A DNA stretch of 64,000 bases from Rhodopirellula sp. (GTDB lineage: Bacteria > Planctomycetota > Planctomycetia > Pirellulales > Pirellulaceae): NCBI GenBank assembly GCA_003513555.1, contig DOPG01000012.1, positions 104,559-168,558 on the forward strand. The letters run 5' to 3'. The translations under genes were made by a program, and so were the position numbers. How positions within the stretch are numbered: the first letter of the stretch is position 1; every line of letters begins with the position of its first letter. The notes under the pieces are model-generated. The model did not search any database. It was not told the origin of the DNA and saw only the letters and a program-made list of their open reading frames with translations. This document shows, in pieces, positions 54,907 to 64,000 of the stretch.

Positions 54907-57404
54907 TGGATACTGTTGGACCATCCGCCCCTGAAACACCCTCCCAATCTGTTGATCGGTTTTTTCGGTCGACAGGATGGAAACCATTTCGATTTCAGCG
55001 ATCAACGTGGCGTGCTTACCGCGATGGATCAAGTGGGCTGGTTCACTCCGCAACAGGAACGGGGAAAACGCTCGCCGTCTGGATGGGACCTATCCTGAAG
55101 TGGTTGACGGAAAATCGTGATCGAGACAAGTGGCAACCCAAACGGCCACCAGGATTACGAGTCCTCTGGATCACCCCACTCCGCGCACTCGCCGGAGACA
55201 CTGAAGCGTCGTTAAGACAACCCATCGATCACCTAGGTTTGCCGTGGCGACTTGAATCAAGAACGGGGGACAGTAAAGCCAGTGCAAAAGCACGTCAGTT
55301 AAAACGGTTGCCCACAGCTTTGATCACCACTCCCGAGAGCTTATCTCTCATGCTTACGCATGAGAAACTTCTCGAACAATTCAGTCAACTGGAGGGTGTC
55401 ATTGTTGATGAGTGGCACGAATTGTTGGGTACCAAACGAGGTATTCAAACCGAGCTCGCATTGTCGCGTCTAAGAAAACTGAATCCTGCACTTCGAACAT
55501 GGGGCCTATCGGCAACTCTAGGTAATTTAGAACAAGCAAAACAGGCATTGGTCGGATCTGAACCAAACCATCTGGTCAGAGTCATCGAGGGCTATAGCAA
55601 AAAACGTTTGCAACTTGAGTCAATTATCCCCGCGCGAATCGAGTCATTTCCATGGTCCGGCCACATCGGAACTCGAATGGTTCCACAAGTCGTCGAAAAA
55701 ATCGAGTCAGTTAGCAGCACTCTGGTTTTTGCCAACACTCGATCACAAACCGAAATTTGGTATCAACAACTACTGAAGCACCGCCCTGACTGGGCCGGTC
55801 GCATTGCCTTGCACCATGGTTCGCTTGATTCAAGTGTCCGGCTATGGGTAGAAAAAGAACTTCGAAACGGAACTCTGCGTGCTGTCGTGTGCACCAGCAG
55901 CCTTGATTTGGGAGTCGACTACACTGCAGTAGATCTGGTAATTCAAATCGGTAGCCCCAAGGGTGCTGCTCGACTACTGCAACGTGCTGGTCGAAGTGGC
56001 CACCAACCTGAAGCAACCAGTCAATTGGCTTTTGTTCCAACGAATGCACTTGAATTGATGGAATTAGCTGCAGCACAAGATGCCATTCGCGCAGGTCATC
56101 TTGAAGCACGGCCTCTACTTCAAAAACCTCTCGATGTACTTGCTCAGCATTTAGTGACCATTGCCATCGGGGGTGGCTTCCACTCACCCGCACTACTGCA
56201 AGAAGTCCGGAAGACCCAAGCTTATGAATCGCTCACCGACCTCGAATGGCAGTGGGTGCTGGACTTTGTGGTTCGTGGTGGTGATTCTCTTGACGCCTAT
56301 CCCGAATTCAAACGGGTAGAACATAAGGATGACTTCTATCAAATTACGCAACGCCGGGTACGAACTACACATCGCATGAATATTGGCACCATTGTTTCCG
56401 ATGCGGCGATGCATGTGAAATACATGAAGGGCAAAACACTGGGTACTGCAGAAGAGTCGTTTCTATCCAGGCTTAAACCCGGAGAAAAATTCCTCTTTGC
56501 CGGCCGACTTGTCGAAATGGTCTGTGTGCGTGACAACGTTGCCTACGTGAAACGCTCAAAAGGAACCCCCGACACCGTCCCTCGATGGATGGGCGGACGC
56601 ATGCCGTTGTCGAGTGAACTGAGCAGCGCACTTCGCCAAAAACTGCATGAAGCTTCTCATAAAAAACTGGTGGGACGTGAAATGAAAGCACTGAAAAGCC
56701 TGCTCGAGATCCAACAGCGTTGGAGCATCATTCCACGTGCAGATCAGTTCCTTATTGAGCAGATCAAAACTCGCACTGGGTATCAGATCTTTCTATTCCC
56801 ATTCGAAGGAAGATTAGTTCACGAAGGTTTGGCAGCCCTCATCGCCTATCGTATTTCACGAAACTGTAAAACTACGTTTTCGATGGCATGCAATGATTAT
56901 GGCATCGTCCTGCAATCGCCATCGAAAACAAATATCGATCCAAAAACTGCTATGGACTGGTTTTCAACTGAAAATCTGATGGCTGATATTCTTGAGAGCA
57001 TGAACTGTACCGAGATGGCAAAACGACAATTCCGACAGGTGGCCAGAATCGCCGGGCTGATTCAACAGGGCTTACCGGGGTCCCGTAAAAATGCCAGACA
57101 ACTTCAAGCAAGCAGCAACCTGTTCTTTGATGTTTTCTGCGAATATGACCCCAGCAATCTACTGCTGGAGCAAAGCCGCCGCGAAGTACTCGACCAGCAA
57201 CTGGAAGCCTCCCGAATGCACTCTGCCATGGAACGTATCAATCAAAGCCAGATCATGCTCGAAGAACCACCACAAGTAACACCACTGGCTTTTCCCTTGC
57301 TGGTCGATAAGTTGCGGGAAAGGGTCAGCAGCGAGACACTTGCAGACCGTATTGCCCGAATGCAGAAGCAACTCGAATCAGCCGCAGCAGATATTGAAAA
57401 GTGA
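54906..57404 (+). CDS. Lhr-type DEXH helicase (ligase-associated)
   Basis: 832 aa superfamily 2 helicase. Walker A is in SATGTGKTLAVW (about 48-59), motif Ia in WITPLRALAGDTE, DEXH box in VDEWHELLGTKRG, motif III in LSATLGN, motif V in SSLDLGVDYTAVDLVIQIGS and motif VI in LLQRAGRSGHQ. Winged-helix and Lhr-core domains follow. Enzymes of this type move 3' to 5' and unwind DNA and RNA:DNA hybrids. It is placed between the ligase and the PdeM nuclease as in other genomes. The end overlaps the next start (GTGA). Confidence 0.93.
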   Translation: MDTVGPSAPETPSQSVDRFFRSTGWKPFRFQRSTWRAYRDGSSGLVHSATGTGKTLAVWMGPILKWLTENRDRDKWQPKRPPGLRVLWITPLRALAGDTEASLRQPIDHLGLPWRLESRTGDSKASAKARQLKRLPTALITTPESLSLMLTHEKLLEQFSQLEGVIVDEWHELLGTKRGIQTELALSRLRKLNPALRTWGLSATLGNLEQAKQALVGSEPNHLVRVIEGYSKKRLQLESIIPARIESFPWSGHIGTRMVPQVVEKIESVSSTLVFANTRSQTEIWYQQLLKHRPDWAGRIALHHGSLDSSVRLWVEKELRNGTLRAVVCTSSLDLGVDYTAVDLVIQIGSPKGAARLLQRAGRSGHQPEATSQLAFVPTNALELMELAAAQDAIRAGHLEARPLLQKPLDVLAQHLVTIAIGGGFHSPALLQEVRKTQAYESLTDLEWQWVLDFVVRGGDSLDAYPEFKRVEHKDDFYQITQRRVRTTHRMNIGTIVSDAAMHVKYMKGKTLGTAEESFLSRLKPGEKFLFAGRLVEMVCVRDNVAYVKRSKGTPDTVPRWMGGRMPLSSELSSALRQKLHEASHKKLVGREMKALKSLLEIQQRWSIIPRADQFLIEQIKTRTGYQIFLFPFEGRLVHEGLAALIAYRISRNCKTTFSMACNDYGIVLQSPSKTNIDPKTAMDWFSTENLMADILESMNCTEMAKRQFRQVARIAGLIQQGLPGSRKNARQLQASSNLFFDVFCEYDPSNLLLEQSRREVLDQQLEASRMHSAMERINQSQIMLEEPPQVTPLAFPLLVDKLRERVSSETLADRIARMQKQLESAAADIEK

Positions 57405-58072
57405 GTGGGAGAGTGAAGATTCGTCTGTTGAATTACGAACTGGAACTGCTGCCAGAGAAAGGTGTTTACTGGAGTCAGCATCATACTCTGTTCGTTGCTG
57501 ACACACATTTCGGAAAAGAAGCTACCTTTCGCTTTCACAACATCCCGGTACCCGAGGGATCCACCAATGGAACCTTACGGGCTATCACCAGAATGGTACG
57601 GCAAACTAATGCGGAATCACTCGTAATTCTTGGCGACATGTTTCATGCACGATCATCGCTCTCGACAAAGACACATCAACAACTGCTGGGTTTTCGCCAA
57701 CAACACCCACAATTGAAAATCAAATTGGTGCTTGGAAATCATGATCGCCCGCTGGGCACTCTGCCAGCTAGCTGGGAGGTTGATGTCGTACCCATGGGAG
57801 AGTTTGCCGATGGCTTGGCAATCGGACATGAGCCCGACAACATTCCAAAACATGTCGCGCTGATGCTCTGCGGACACATCCATCCAGCAGTACGCTTGAT
57901 CTCAGTGGTAGACCGTATCAACAGACTACCCTGTTTCTGGTGGCACAAAAAACGCTTGATCCTTCCTGCGATTGGTGGCTTTACCGGTTGCAGTACAATT
58001 AAGCCAACGCCCACTGATGGCGTGTGGGTTATCGCCGAAGGAAAGGTGATTGCTTACCCACGACGCAAGTAA
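57401..58072 (+). CDS. pdeM: Ligase-associated DNA damage response endonuclease PdeM
   Basis: 223 aa from the GTG overlapping the helicase stop; GTG 57413 is a possible alternative. A calcineurin-like metallophosphoesterase with motifs VADTHFGKEA (about 31), ILGDMFHARS (about 75), LGNHDRP (about 112), IGHEP (about 145) and LCGHIHPAVRL (about 158). It is the last gene of the ligase-helicase-exonuclease set. Confidence 0.92.
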   Translation: MSGRVKIRLLNYELELLPEKGVYWSQHHTLFVADTHFGKEATFRFHNIPVPEGSTNGTLRAITRMVRQTNAESLVILGDMFHARSSLSTKTHQQLLGFRQQHPQLKIKLVLGNHDRPLGTLPASWEVDVVPMGEFADGLAIGHEPDNIPKHVALMLCGHIHPAVRLISVVDRINRLPCFWWHKKRLILPAIGGFTGCSTIKPTPTDGVWVIAEGKVIAYPRRK

Positions 58073-58311
58073 AACGGAAATTCTCTCTAAGCGTTGAAAC
58101 CCAAGTGAGGCAATCGGCAACAATCCTGCGATTTTAAACCATCGAAAATTTTTTCGTATTCATCTCTCGGGCTGCCCCCACACCACTGCAGCGTAAGCTA
58201 ACAACGAGGTGTTAATTGCTCAGCTGGCTTCAAATCCGTAACATGGTGGAAGTGAGAGTCGAATCACTCGAGAGGAGCAGTATCATCGAAATAAAATCGG
58301 TGATTAATATC

Positions 58312-59349
58312 ATGGATTTTGCAGCAGATTTCACCGCTATCGACTTCGAAACCGCAAACCACCAACCTGACAGCGCCTGCCAATTGGGTGCTGTCGTTGT
58401 CCGCAACGGGCAAGTCGTAGACCAATTCATGTGGATGATCCGCCCTGAACCACTCTATTTTAGTCAAGGCAACATTCGAATCCACGGAATCACCCCAGCT
58501 CAAGTTCGCGAAGAATCAAACTTTGGGGATATCTGGTCCGAGATCTCAAACAAAATCGGTAACGATTGTTTAGTAGCACATAACGCCAGTTTCGACATCA
58601 AGGTTCTGCTTGCTTGCCTTCGCACGCATCAGAAATCGATTCCCGAATTTCAATTCACATGCACAAGGGCGATAGCCCGTCGCACATGGCCACACCATCG
58701 CCGTTACGGACTAAAACCGCTGTCAAACTGGCTCGGAATTCGCTTTCAGCATCATGATGCACTAGAAGACTCGATTGCCTGTGCGAAGATTCTGTTAGCA
58801 GCCGGGATTGACCGCGAAGCGACGTCACTGGATCACCTAGAAAATATTCTGAAACTCAACCGCGGGAAAGCTGGCATCTGGGGTTACCGTGGAGCAACAG
58901 GAAAATCAAAAAGGCAAACCAGTCGTATGAATCCCCAGGCAACCATGCCTAGTTCGACAGCAGGATTACCGTTTTTGTTTCCCGATCAATCGTCGGATAG
59001 TGGAAAGCAGGTTCCATACGTCGCCGAATCTGAACCAGAGATCGACATGCAGCGAATTCTGATTCGTGGTGAGTTTGTGCGTCCATTGAGTGGAAAACGC
59101 ATCGCGTTTTCCGGAAAATTACGTTGCATGAGCCCTCGTGATGCCGAAACCTTAACAGCACGACTGGGGGGCACTTGGCAGGAAAATGTCAATCAGCAAA
59201 CCGATTATCTCGTCATGGGATCAAGTAGCAACTCTTCAGCATCGAAAGATGCTCCCGACAGTGCTCATCTTGTGCAGTCTCTTAGCGAAGCGGGACACAC
59301 AGTAAAGGTCGTCGATGAACGGGAGTTTTTGAAGCTTGTGATGTCATAA
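58312..59349 (+). CDS. DEDDh 3'-5' exonuclease with C-terminal BRCT domain
   Basis: 345 aa from the ATG at 58312 (MDFAADFTAIDFET). The frame is open back to 58216 but without family resemblance. Exonuclease motifs are AIDFETANHQ (ExoI), LVAHNASFD (ExoII) and HHDALEDSIACA (ExoIII, with the His of the DEDDh type). A linker of about 60 residues leads to a BRCT domain (about 260-345: GKRIAFSGKLRCMSPRDAET, then QTDYLVMG). DnaQ-like plus BRCT is an architecture related to the exonuclease subunits of DNA polymerase III. It follows the repair operon after 239 bases and may have its own promoter. Confidence 0.9.
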   Translation: MDFAADFTAIDFETANHQPDSACQLGAVVVRNGQVVDQFMWMIRPEPLYFSQGNIRIHGITPAQVREESNFGDIWSEISNKIGNDCLVAHNASFDIKVLLACLRTHQKSIPEFQFTCTRAIARRTWPHHRRYGLKPLSNWLGIRFQHHDALEDSIACAKILLAAGIDREATSLDHLENILKLNRGKAGIWGYRGATGKSKRQTSRMNPQATMPSSTAGLPFLFPDQSSDSGKQVPYVAESEPEIDMQRILIRGEFVRPLSGKRIAFSGKLRCMSPRDAETLTARLGGTWQENVNQQTDYLVMGSSSNSSASKDAPDSAHLVQSLSEAGHTVKVVDEREFLKLVMS

Positions 59350-59566
59350 TGACTGACCTATGAATCTGGTCCTCAAAAAGTAATTTTGTCTGTGTTTCAG
59401 ACGACACATTTAACCGATGCCAATAAATAATCTCAAAATCAGGACTTTTTAGCCGCTATATTCAACTCAGGACGGGCTCTGGCTTCCATCCCAGTTCATT
59501 GAATCGTTGGTCATCTCTGATTCTGTTCCACCCAAAAACAAATATTACTCGACTGGTGTTGATCGC

Positions 59567-60583
59567 ATGAATTACGGCCTCATTCTTCTTTTCGTTGGCC
59601 TGGTTACCGCTCATCTGGTTTCTCAGAATCAAACCGTTGACGCACAGGAAAATAATCAGAATAGCCGCTTGGAGGAGGCAAATTCGTTGAACGAAGAATC
59701 GCCCGCTGAATCAACCGCTCCGTTCAATGTGCCCTTCAAAACCTATGGTGGGACACAATTCTGGACAGATCACCAACACACCCATGGTTACCGTATTCAG
59801 TCGAATTGGATGACCAATCATTGGCGACTTCTCGATGCCACGGACGTCCGCCGCGCGTGGGGCACCAGGAAGCAGTGTGAAGTGGCTTTGGCTGGTTTGT
59901 TAAGCGACAAAAAAGATGCCTCCGAAGACAAAGAATATGTCATTCTGCTGCATGGCTTGATGCGCACGCACCAATCCATGCGATCCATGGAAAAAACTTT
60001 ACAGGCAGCTGACTGTGGAACCATTTTGCGTTTTAGCTACGCGAGCACCAGAAATACGATTGGAGATCACGCAGCAGCTCTTCAGGAGGTACTCAATGGT
60101 TTGCCCAAAGACGCAAAGATTTCGTTTGTGGCTCACAGCATGGGGAATATCGTCGTTCGTCATCTGCTTGCAGATTTGAAAGAAGAAGGTGACCCAAATG
60201 GTTTGCTACAGCGGTGCGGTTGCATGGTCATGCTAGGACCTCCCAATCAGGGTGCTGCTATCGCTCGACGTCTGGCTTACACCAAAGTGTTTGGTCTTGT
60301 CGCTGGTAAAACTGCCCTGCAACTCGGACCCAACTGGCAGCAATTGGTCGGAAACCTGGCCATTCCCGAATTTCCGTTCTCGATCATTGCCGGTGACCTG
60401 AGCGAAAAAAACATCCGCAACCCGATCCTGGGTGAAGCCAGTGACTTTGTTGTGCAAGTGGAGGAAACCCAGCTGGAAGGCCACGAATCATTCACCACCG
60501 TGCCAGTCGTGCATAGCACGTTAATGACGAATCCAAAGGTGCAAAAACTGGTCGTCGAATTTCTGCAGTCACACAAAATCTGA
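59567..60583 (+). CDS. Secreted alpha/beta hydrolase (lipase/esterase-like)
   Basis: 338 aa from the ATG at 59567, which opens a signal peptide (MNYGLILLFVGLVTAHLVS). The longer frame from 59507 adds a polar tail and is less likely. After an acidic linker the hydrolase has LLHGLMRTHQSM (oxyanion region), the nucleophile Ser in FVAHSMGNIVVRH (AHSMG in place of GHSMG), and a His in PVVHSTLMTN near the C-terminus. It resembles bacterial triacylglycerol-lipase/PGAP1-type hydrolases. Substrate unknown; no operon partner. Confidence 0.85.
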   Translation: MNYGLILLFVGLVTAHLVSQNQTVDAQENNQNSRLEEANSLNEESPAESTAPFNVPFKTYGGTQFWTDHQHTHGYRIQSNWMTNHWRLLDATDVRRAWGTRKQCEVALAGLLSDKKDASEDKEYVILLHGLMRTHQSMRSMEKTLQAADCGTILRFSYASTRNTIGDHAAALQEVLNGLPKDAKISFVAHSMGNIVVRHLLADLKEEGDPNGLLQRCGCMVMLGPPNQGAAIARRLAYTKVFGLVAGKTALQLGPNWQQLVGNLAIPEFPFSIIAGDLSEKNIRNPILGEASDFVVQVEETQLEGHESFTTVPVVHSTLMTNPKVQKLVVEFLQSHKI

Positions 60584-60945
60584 CAATCCAGTCGACAGCG
60601 TTTCCATTGCTGGGCGATGACCAACGACCCAAAAACCACAGCAACTTGATCAAACCATCCGCGGACAGGAAATCCGGGTCATGCCACAGCTTCGGTGATT
60701 CCGACCAGCAAAACCATACCCAATCAACTCACTGGGTTGATTGTGATACAAGTGATGGTAGTGACATCATGTCCAACTTCGAAGGCGAACGAAGCAGTCT
60801 CTTGCAATCACAAAGCCAGACCACACACTTTCGATGATCAAAAGTCCATAAAATAAGAGAACGCAGACATCAATTGACGCCTGCGTTCACGATAGAATAG
60901 CTGCGAAATAATAGTGGGTGCAGATAAGATCTGGACGCCGACCCG
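60584..60945. other. Intergenic stretch with two small hairpins
   Basis: 362 bases. A perfect 8-bp dyad CAATCAAC-tcactgg-GTTGATTG (60721-60743) follows the hydrolase gene but has no T-run. A second, GAACGCAG with CTGCGTTC (60859-60866 and 60881-60888), lies 60 bases upstream of the small ORF. Either could be a weak terminator or an operator. I see no gene. Confidence 0.4.
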
Positions 60946-61053
60946 ATGTCCGAAACAATTGTTCCAGAGTTCACCAAAGCAATGTATATGGCTGAACCAG
61001 ATGGACCGATTATTGATAGGAAGGTCATCCTTGTAAAGGGTGAATCTGTATGA
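60946..61053 (+). CDS. Possible 35-aa leader protein
   Basis: ATG at 60946 opens a 35-residue frame (MSETIVPEFTKAMYMAEPDG, then PIIDRKVILVKGESV). Its TGA overlaps the start of the 658-aa gene as ATGA, the arrangement of coupled genes. No Shine-Dalgarno sequence is visible before it, and an in-frame stop lies just upstream. It could be a real small protein or a translational-coupling leader. The sequence is not recognised. Confidence 0.4.
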   Translation: MSETIVPEFTKAMYMAEPDGPIIDRKVILVKGESV

Positions 61054-63026
61054 ACTCGAATGACGACAAGAATATCCCGGAACTGCTGAAAATAGGGGAT
61101 AAAATCTCTCTTCTTCCCGTCATTCATGGGAGCGGGCAGTTTGCAGTGACCGTGCGGCGTTGGATGCTCGAACACGCATTCGACTGCATCGCAGTGCCCC
61201 TGCCGGGATCATTTCGAACCGCTGTGGAAGCCGCGGTTCTCGAATTGCCCCGACCCTCCATCGTGATCCAACCGCCGACCACTGCATTCACAGCAGAATC
61301 GGAGAACTGGGAACTCAACGAGTGGAATTCAGAAGAAGCGGAAATCGACGATTTAGACGCAGCCACTTGCAGCTACATTCCGATTGATCCCTGCCAGAGT
61401 GTGATCATGTCGATCCGCGCTGCGATGGGCGAACGTATTCCCCGAGAATACATTGACTTGGAAACGGATCCGTTTCGCCCTTATGCCACGACGATGCCAG
61501 ATCCATTCGCGGTCCGCCATGTAGCGCCCGAAAAATTCGCGGCTGCAGTCTTACCAACCATTGTCCCACCGACCGATCAACAAACACGCCAACGCATGAT
61601 TCACATGGCTTGGCGTCTACGACAATTGGAAAATCGCTACCAACGAATCTTGTTGGTCACGAGTGTTTTGCATTGGCCCTGGATTCGTGATGCTTACACA
61701 CAATTAGGAATCAGCTCTAACACGCCTCCAAAAAGTGAAGTGACAGCATCTCTGGAACTACCGGATGACGATAATGTGCAGGAACCTGTTCGGTATGCGG
61801 TCAAGAATCGCACCCTGATGTTTCTGTTTGGTGAGTTACCTTACATCACTGGCCTCTATGAACGAGCAAGATCAGAACTTGAAGAGGATGACGATCTGCA
61901 AATCGATGGGGTGAAAGAACTGCTGATTGCTGCTCGGGAAGCTTATCGCCGAGACCTTGGTAACCGAGCTAGACGCATCACGCCTCTGCATCTGTCAAAG
62001 TGTTTGCAGTACATCCGCAACCTGTCGTTGATTCATCGTCGTATGACACCAGACCTGATCACGATTGTGACTGCCGCTAAACAGATTCTGGGGGATCAAT
62101 TCGCGTTGCACGTAGCTGAACTTGCAAACGACTACCGCTACTCCGAAGCAGATGAGGAGCACACTGAATTGGAGGAAGTCACATTAGGAATCGACCAAGC
62201 TCGACTTCCCGATGGAGAAATCAAGTCACTCGTCAATCGGTTGCCGGGACCACCCATGACATGGTGCACGCTTGAACTGAAACGGCGTCCCACAAAGTCA
62301 GAATCAGATCAATGGAAGTACCGATGGAATCCGTACAGCCAATGCAGCTATCCACCGGAAGATGACCGGATTGAAAACTTCAGAACACGAGTTTTTGAAC
62401 GTGCCCGGTCGATCATGGGCAACGACTTGGCAAAAACCGAGAAATTCACGACCAGTGTCAAAGATGGCATTGATATCCGCGACACTCTCCGACACTGGTA
62501 TGAAAAGCAAATCTATGTCAAAGTCGTCCCACCAAGTCGAGGCACACTTGATGCTTGTGTAATGCTGTTCGATTCACCTGCTGACCCCCGTGATTACCCA
62601 TGGCGCACAACGTGGTTCGCAGAACATAAAGACGAGTCGACTCTCTCGTTCTATGCGACCAACTATGAGGAAGAGATGGTTGGTCCGGGGATCGGCATGG
62701 GCATTTATGGAGGCGCGCTCTTTCTTTATCCACCTGTGGGAATCCCCGACGTGTGGACAGACGCAAGACTCGATTACACAGAAACACTTGAAGAACGCTT
62801 GCTAGCCGCAGCTTGTGTGCATTCGCGAGGCAAGCAAATCGCTGTGCTATCTGCATTGCCGCCGGGCAATGGCTTTCGGAAGTTGGCAAGACGGTACCGA
62901 AAACATCTTGTCCATGTCCCACTGAATTCATTTAGCGATGAACAGGTCCAGCAATTACGCACCGTGCATGTATTGAATGGCAGTGAAGTTCGAAGCTATG
63001 CTGAAGAATTCATCAGAAAAGTCTGA
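61050..63026 (+). CDS. Protein of unknown function (658 aa)
   Basis: No signal peptide or membrane helix. The N-terminal part (about 18-250) has LPVIHGSGQFAVTVRRWMLE, LPGSFRTAVEAAVLELPRPS and later QRMIHMAWRLRQLENRYQRI followed by LLVTSVLHWPWIRDAY. The order of a leading HG-S strand, a pair of SFR helices and a late H-W-P strand reminds me distantly of TraB/DUF5682-like metalloprotease folds, but this is a weak impression. The middle is helical and acidic (ELEEDDDLQIDGVKELLIAA), and the C-terminus (about 520-640) is alpha/beta with GPGIGMGIYGGALFLYPPVG. It is preceded by a coupled 35-aa ORF and stands next to unrelated genes. Confidence 0.8.
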   Translation: MNSNDDKNIPELLKIGDKISLLPVIHGSGQFAVTVRRWMLEHAFDCIAVPLPGSFRTAVEAAVLELPRPSIVIQPPTTAFTAESENWELNEWNSEEAEIDDLDAATCSYIPIDPCQSVIMSIRAAMGERIPREYIDLETDPFRPYATTMPDPFAVRHVAPEKFAAAVLPTIVPPTDQQTRQRMIHMAWRLRQLENRYQRILLVTSVLHWPWIRDAYTQLGISSNTPPKSEVTASLELPDDDNVQEPVRYAVKNRTLMFLFGELPYITGLYERARSELEEDDDLQIDGVKELLIAAREAYRRDLGNRARRITPLHLSKCLQYIRNLSLIHRRMTPDLITIVTAAKQILGDQFALHVAELANDYRYSEADEEHTELEEVTLGIDQARLPDGEIKSLVNRLPGPPMTWCTLELKRRPTKSESDQWKYRWNPYSQCSYPPEDDRIENFRTRVFERARSIMGNDLAKTEKFTTSVKDGIDIRDTLRHWYEKQIYVKVVPPSRGTLDACVMLFDSPADPRDYPWRTTWFAEHKDESTLSFYATNYEEEMVGPGIGMGIYGGALFLYPPVGIPDVWTDARLDYTETLEERLLAAACVHSRGKQIAVLSALPPGNGFRKLARRYRKHLVHVPLNSFSDEQVQQLRTVHVLNGSEVRSYAEEFIRKV

Positions 63027-63102
63027 GCAAAGATGACTCGCCGAGTCTGCCTCCAGGCGGCGATCCCCACTGCACTCGCACCACGCCGTGACAGGCAACT
63101 GA

Positions 63103-64000
63103 CTAGTTCCCCGCTGCCCGCCTTTGTGCGGCTCTCTGAGCCTCAAGTACAGTGTCTTCGAGGGTACGACCCCGATGTTCTGGCAAATCCTCCTGGGGCA
63201 CCAAAGGCGGTACAGTCCCACCGTTCTGTTGCCTCAAAGCAGTGCTATGGACTGCGATAATGCCCGATTGAAGCAACGGGCCTGGAGGCAGAAAAAAACG
63301 ACCAATACCGCGACCTTGAAAGTTGATGTCCTCGATCACGTTCGGACTCTTGCCAGTTCGATCAATCGCCACCGACTGCATTGCCCATTCATGAATCACA
63401 AATTCGTATCGAACCGGTGGCTCATATTCCGTCACAACCTCGTGAGTGCGTATAGATCCATAAGGATTCATGACACGAAACTGCTCAATGCGTTTGCCAC
63501 CCGTATCACGAATCAATTCCACGTCAGAAGATGAGTTCGGCTGAATCCGTATTGTTCGGCTTCTTGCAGAATCCTGAAGATCACGAATCCCAACCTGAAC
63601 TTCACGGCGACCATCATTGACCAACTTCAGTCGAGCAGGCGGCAACGGTGGATTGGGAACAACGACGTGATCAACCAAAATGGATTGCGGACGTCGCCAC
63701 CAACCGGCATACCCCTGCATGAACGGGTCCAACCCTAGTCCATACCATTGCCAAGGATGCAAATGCTGCCCATGGTGGATCTGATGCCGCAGATGAGACC
63801 TATGAGGTGGAAACAACTGGCCCGGAAAAAAGATCGGGGGGGCAAAGGTCAAGGGTGACACAATCTGCCCACGGCGTAATCTCACAGCTCGCCGCGTATT
63901 AATGAAACGTGGACGTGCATCTGCCAAGCCCGCCGTTTGCATGACACCGACACCCGAGCGTGGAAACCTTAGCGCCAGATCAATCTTGGGACTGTAATAA
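63103..64000 (-). CDS. Protein of unknown function, 5' end beyond the window
   Basis: The frame is open from the right edge (YYSPKIDLALRFPRSGVGV precedes the Met at 63942), so the gene probably starts outside the window. A start at 63942 (279 aa) cannot be excluded. The N-terminal part is rich in Pro, His and Trp (FFPGQLFPPHRSHLRHQ, then HPWQWYGLGLDPFMQGYAGW). A beta-rich part follows (LKLVNDGRREVQVGIRDL and VMNPYGSIRTHEVVTEYEPP). The C-terminus is Arg/Ala-rich. The layout suggests a secreted or surface protein, but no signal is visible here. I do not recognise the family. Confidence 0.7.
   Translation of the reverse strand, partial: YYSPKIDLALRFPRSGVGVMQTAGLADARPRFINTRRAVRLRRGQIVSPLTFAPPIFFPGQLFPPHRSHLRHQIHHGQHLHPWQWYGLGLDPFMQGYAGWWRRPQSILVDHVVVPNPPLPPARLKLVNDGRREVQVGIRDLQDSARSRTIRIQPNSSSDVELIRDTGGKRIEQFRVMNPYGSIRTHEVVTEYEPPVRYEFVIHEWAMQSVAIDRTGKSPNVIEDINFQGRGIGRFFLPPGPLLQSGIIAVHSTALRQQNGGTVPPLVPQEDLPEHRGRTLEDTVLEAQRAAQRRAAGN

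Noticed and set aside
60874..60898. TTGACG and TAGAAT as a sigma-70 promoter
   Set aside because: The spacing is 13 bases, too short for a working promoter.
1..64000. tRNA genes, CRISPR arrays, insertion sequences and direct-repeat attachment sites
   Set aside because: I scanned the intergenic regions for T-loop motifs, spaced repeats and transposase-like frames and found none; weak cases could be missed by eye.

Overview
The window looks like a chromosomal segment of a planctomycete, probably a marine Pirellulales-like lineage. The evidence is the gene families present: a divergent MoxR/DUF58/BatA/DUF4159 cluster, a very large secreted PQQ-like propeller protein, a c-type-heme plus cupredoxin protein, a twin-arginine Gfo/Idh oxidoreductase, a Kelch propeller fused to a sodium:solute symporter, and a small PTPDEIRER...GWS protein. 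This assignment is inference from family content. I see no rRNA, tRNA, insertion sequence, prophage or CRISPR array. The left edge cuts a MerC-like gene and the right edge cuts an unknown gene.

1-6.1 kb: a gene-free stretch carries GGGGCA/TGCCCC dyads and a sigma-54-type promoter (GG-N10-GC) ahead of a 66-aa protein and an HtrA/Do protease. A hairpin terminator follows. Next comes an NtrB/NtrC-type kinase and sigma-54 activator pair, possibly a self-contained envelope-stress circuit. 6.2-9.3 kb: ergothioneine-type genes egtD and egtB, each followed by a DUF427 gene. 9.35-15.2 kb (minus): a three-gene operon of a HEAT-repeat protein, an 86-aa helical W/W/F protein and a 1317-aa membrane FtsK/EccC-like ATPase. 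This is the best candidate for an undescribed system. 15.2-20.7 kb: DinB-like protein, LemA-like protein, serine esterase, a decayed msrA pseudogene, recJ and ribosomal protein L33.

20.9-32.1 kb: DUF4159 protein divergent from moxR, DUF58 and BatA-like genes, then a 1254-aa RND/MMPL exporter. 32.2-38.4 kb (minus): probable sialic-acid catabolism genes (aldolase, Kelch-symporter fusion, AGE epimerase) followed by a Gfo/Idh oxidoreductase. 38.5-49.0 kb (minus): a beta-class DNA methyltransferase fused to a GIY-YIG domain, the heme/cupredoxin protein, an unknown secreted protein and the PQQ-propeller giant.

49.6-58.1 kb: a tightly packed DNA-repair operon that joins a radical-SAM/UdgX pair to the complete ligase-associated set (exonuclease, ATP-dependent ligase, Lhr-type helicase, PdeM nuclease). 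A DEDDh exonuclease-BRCT protein follows. 59.5-64 kb: a secreted alpha/beta hydrolase, a possible 35-aa ORF coupled to a 658-aa unknown protein, and the edge gene.
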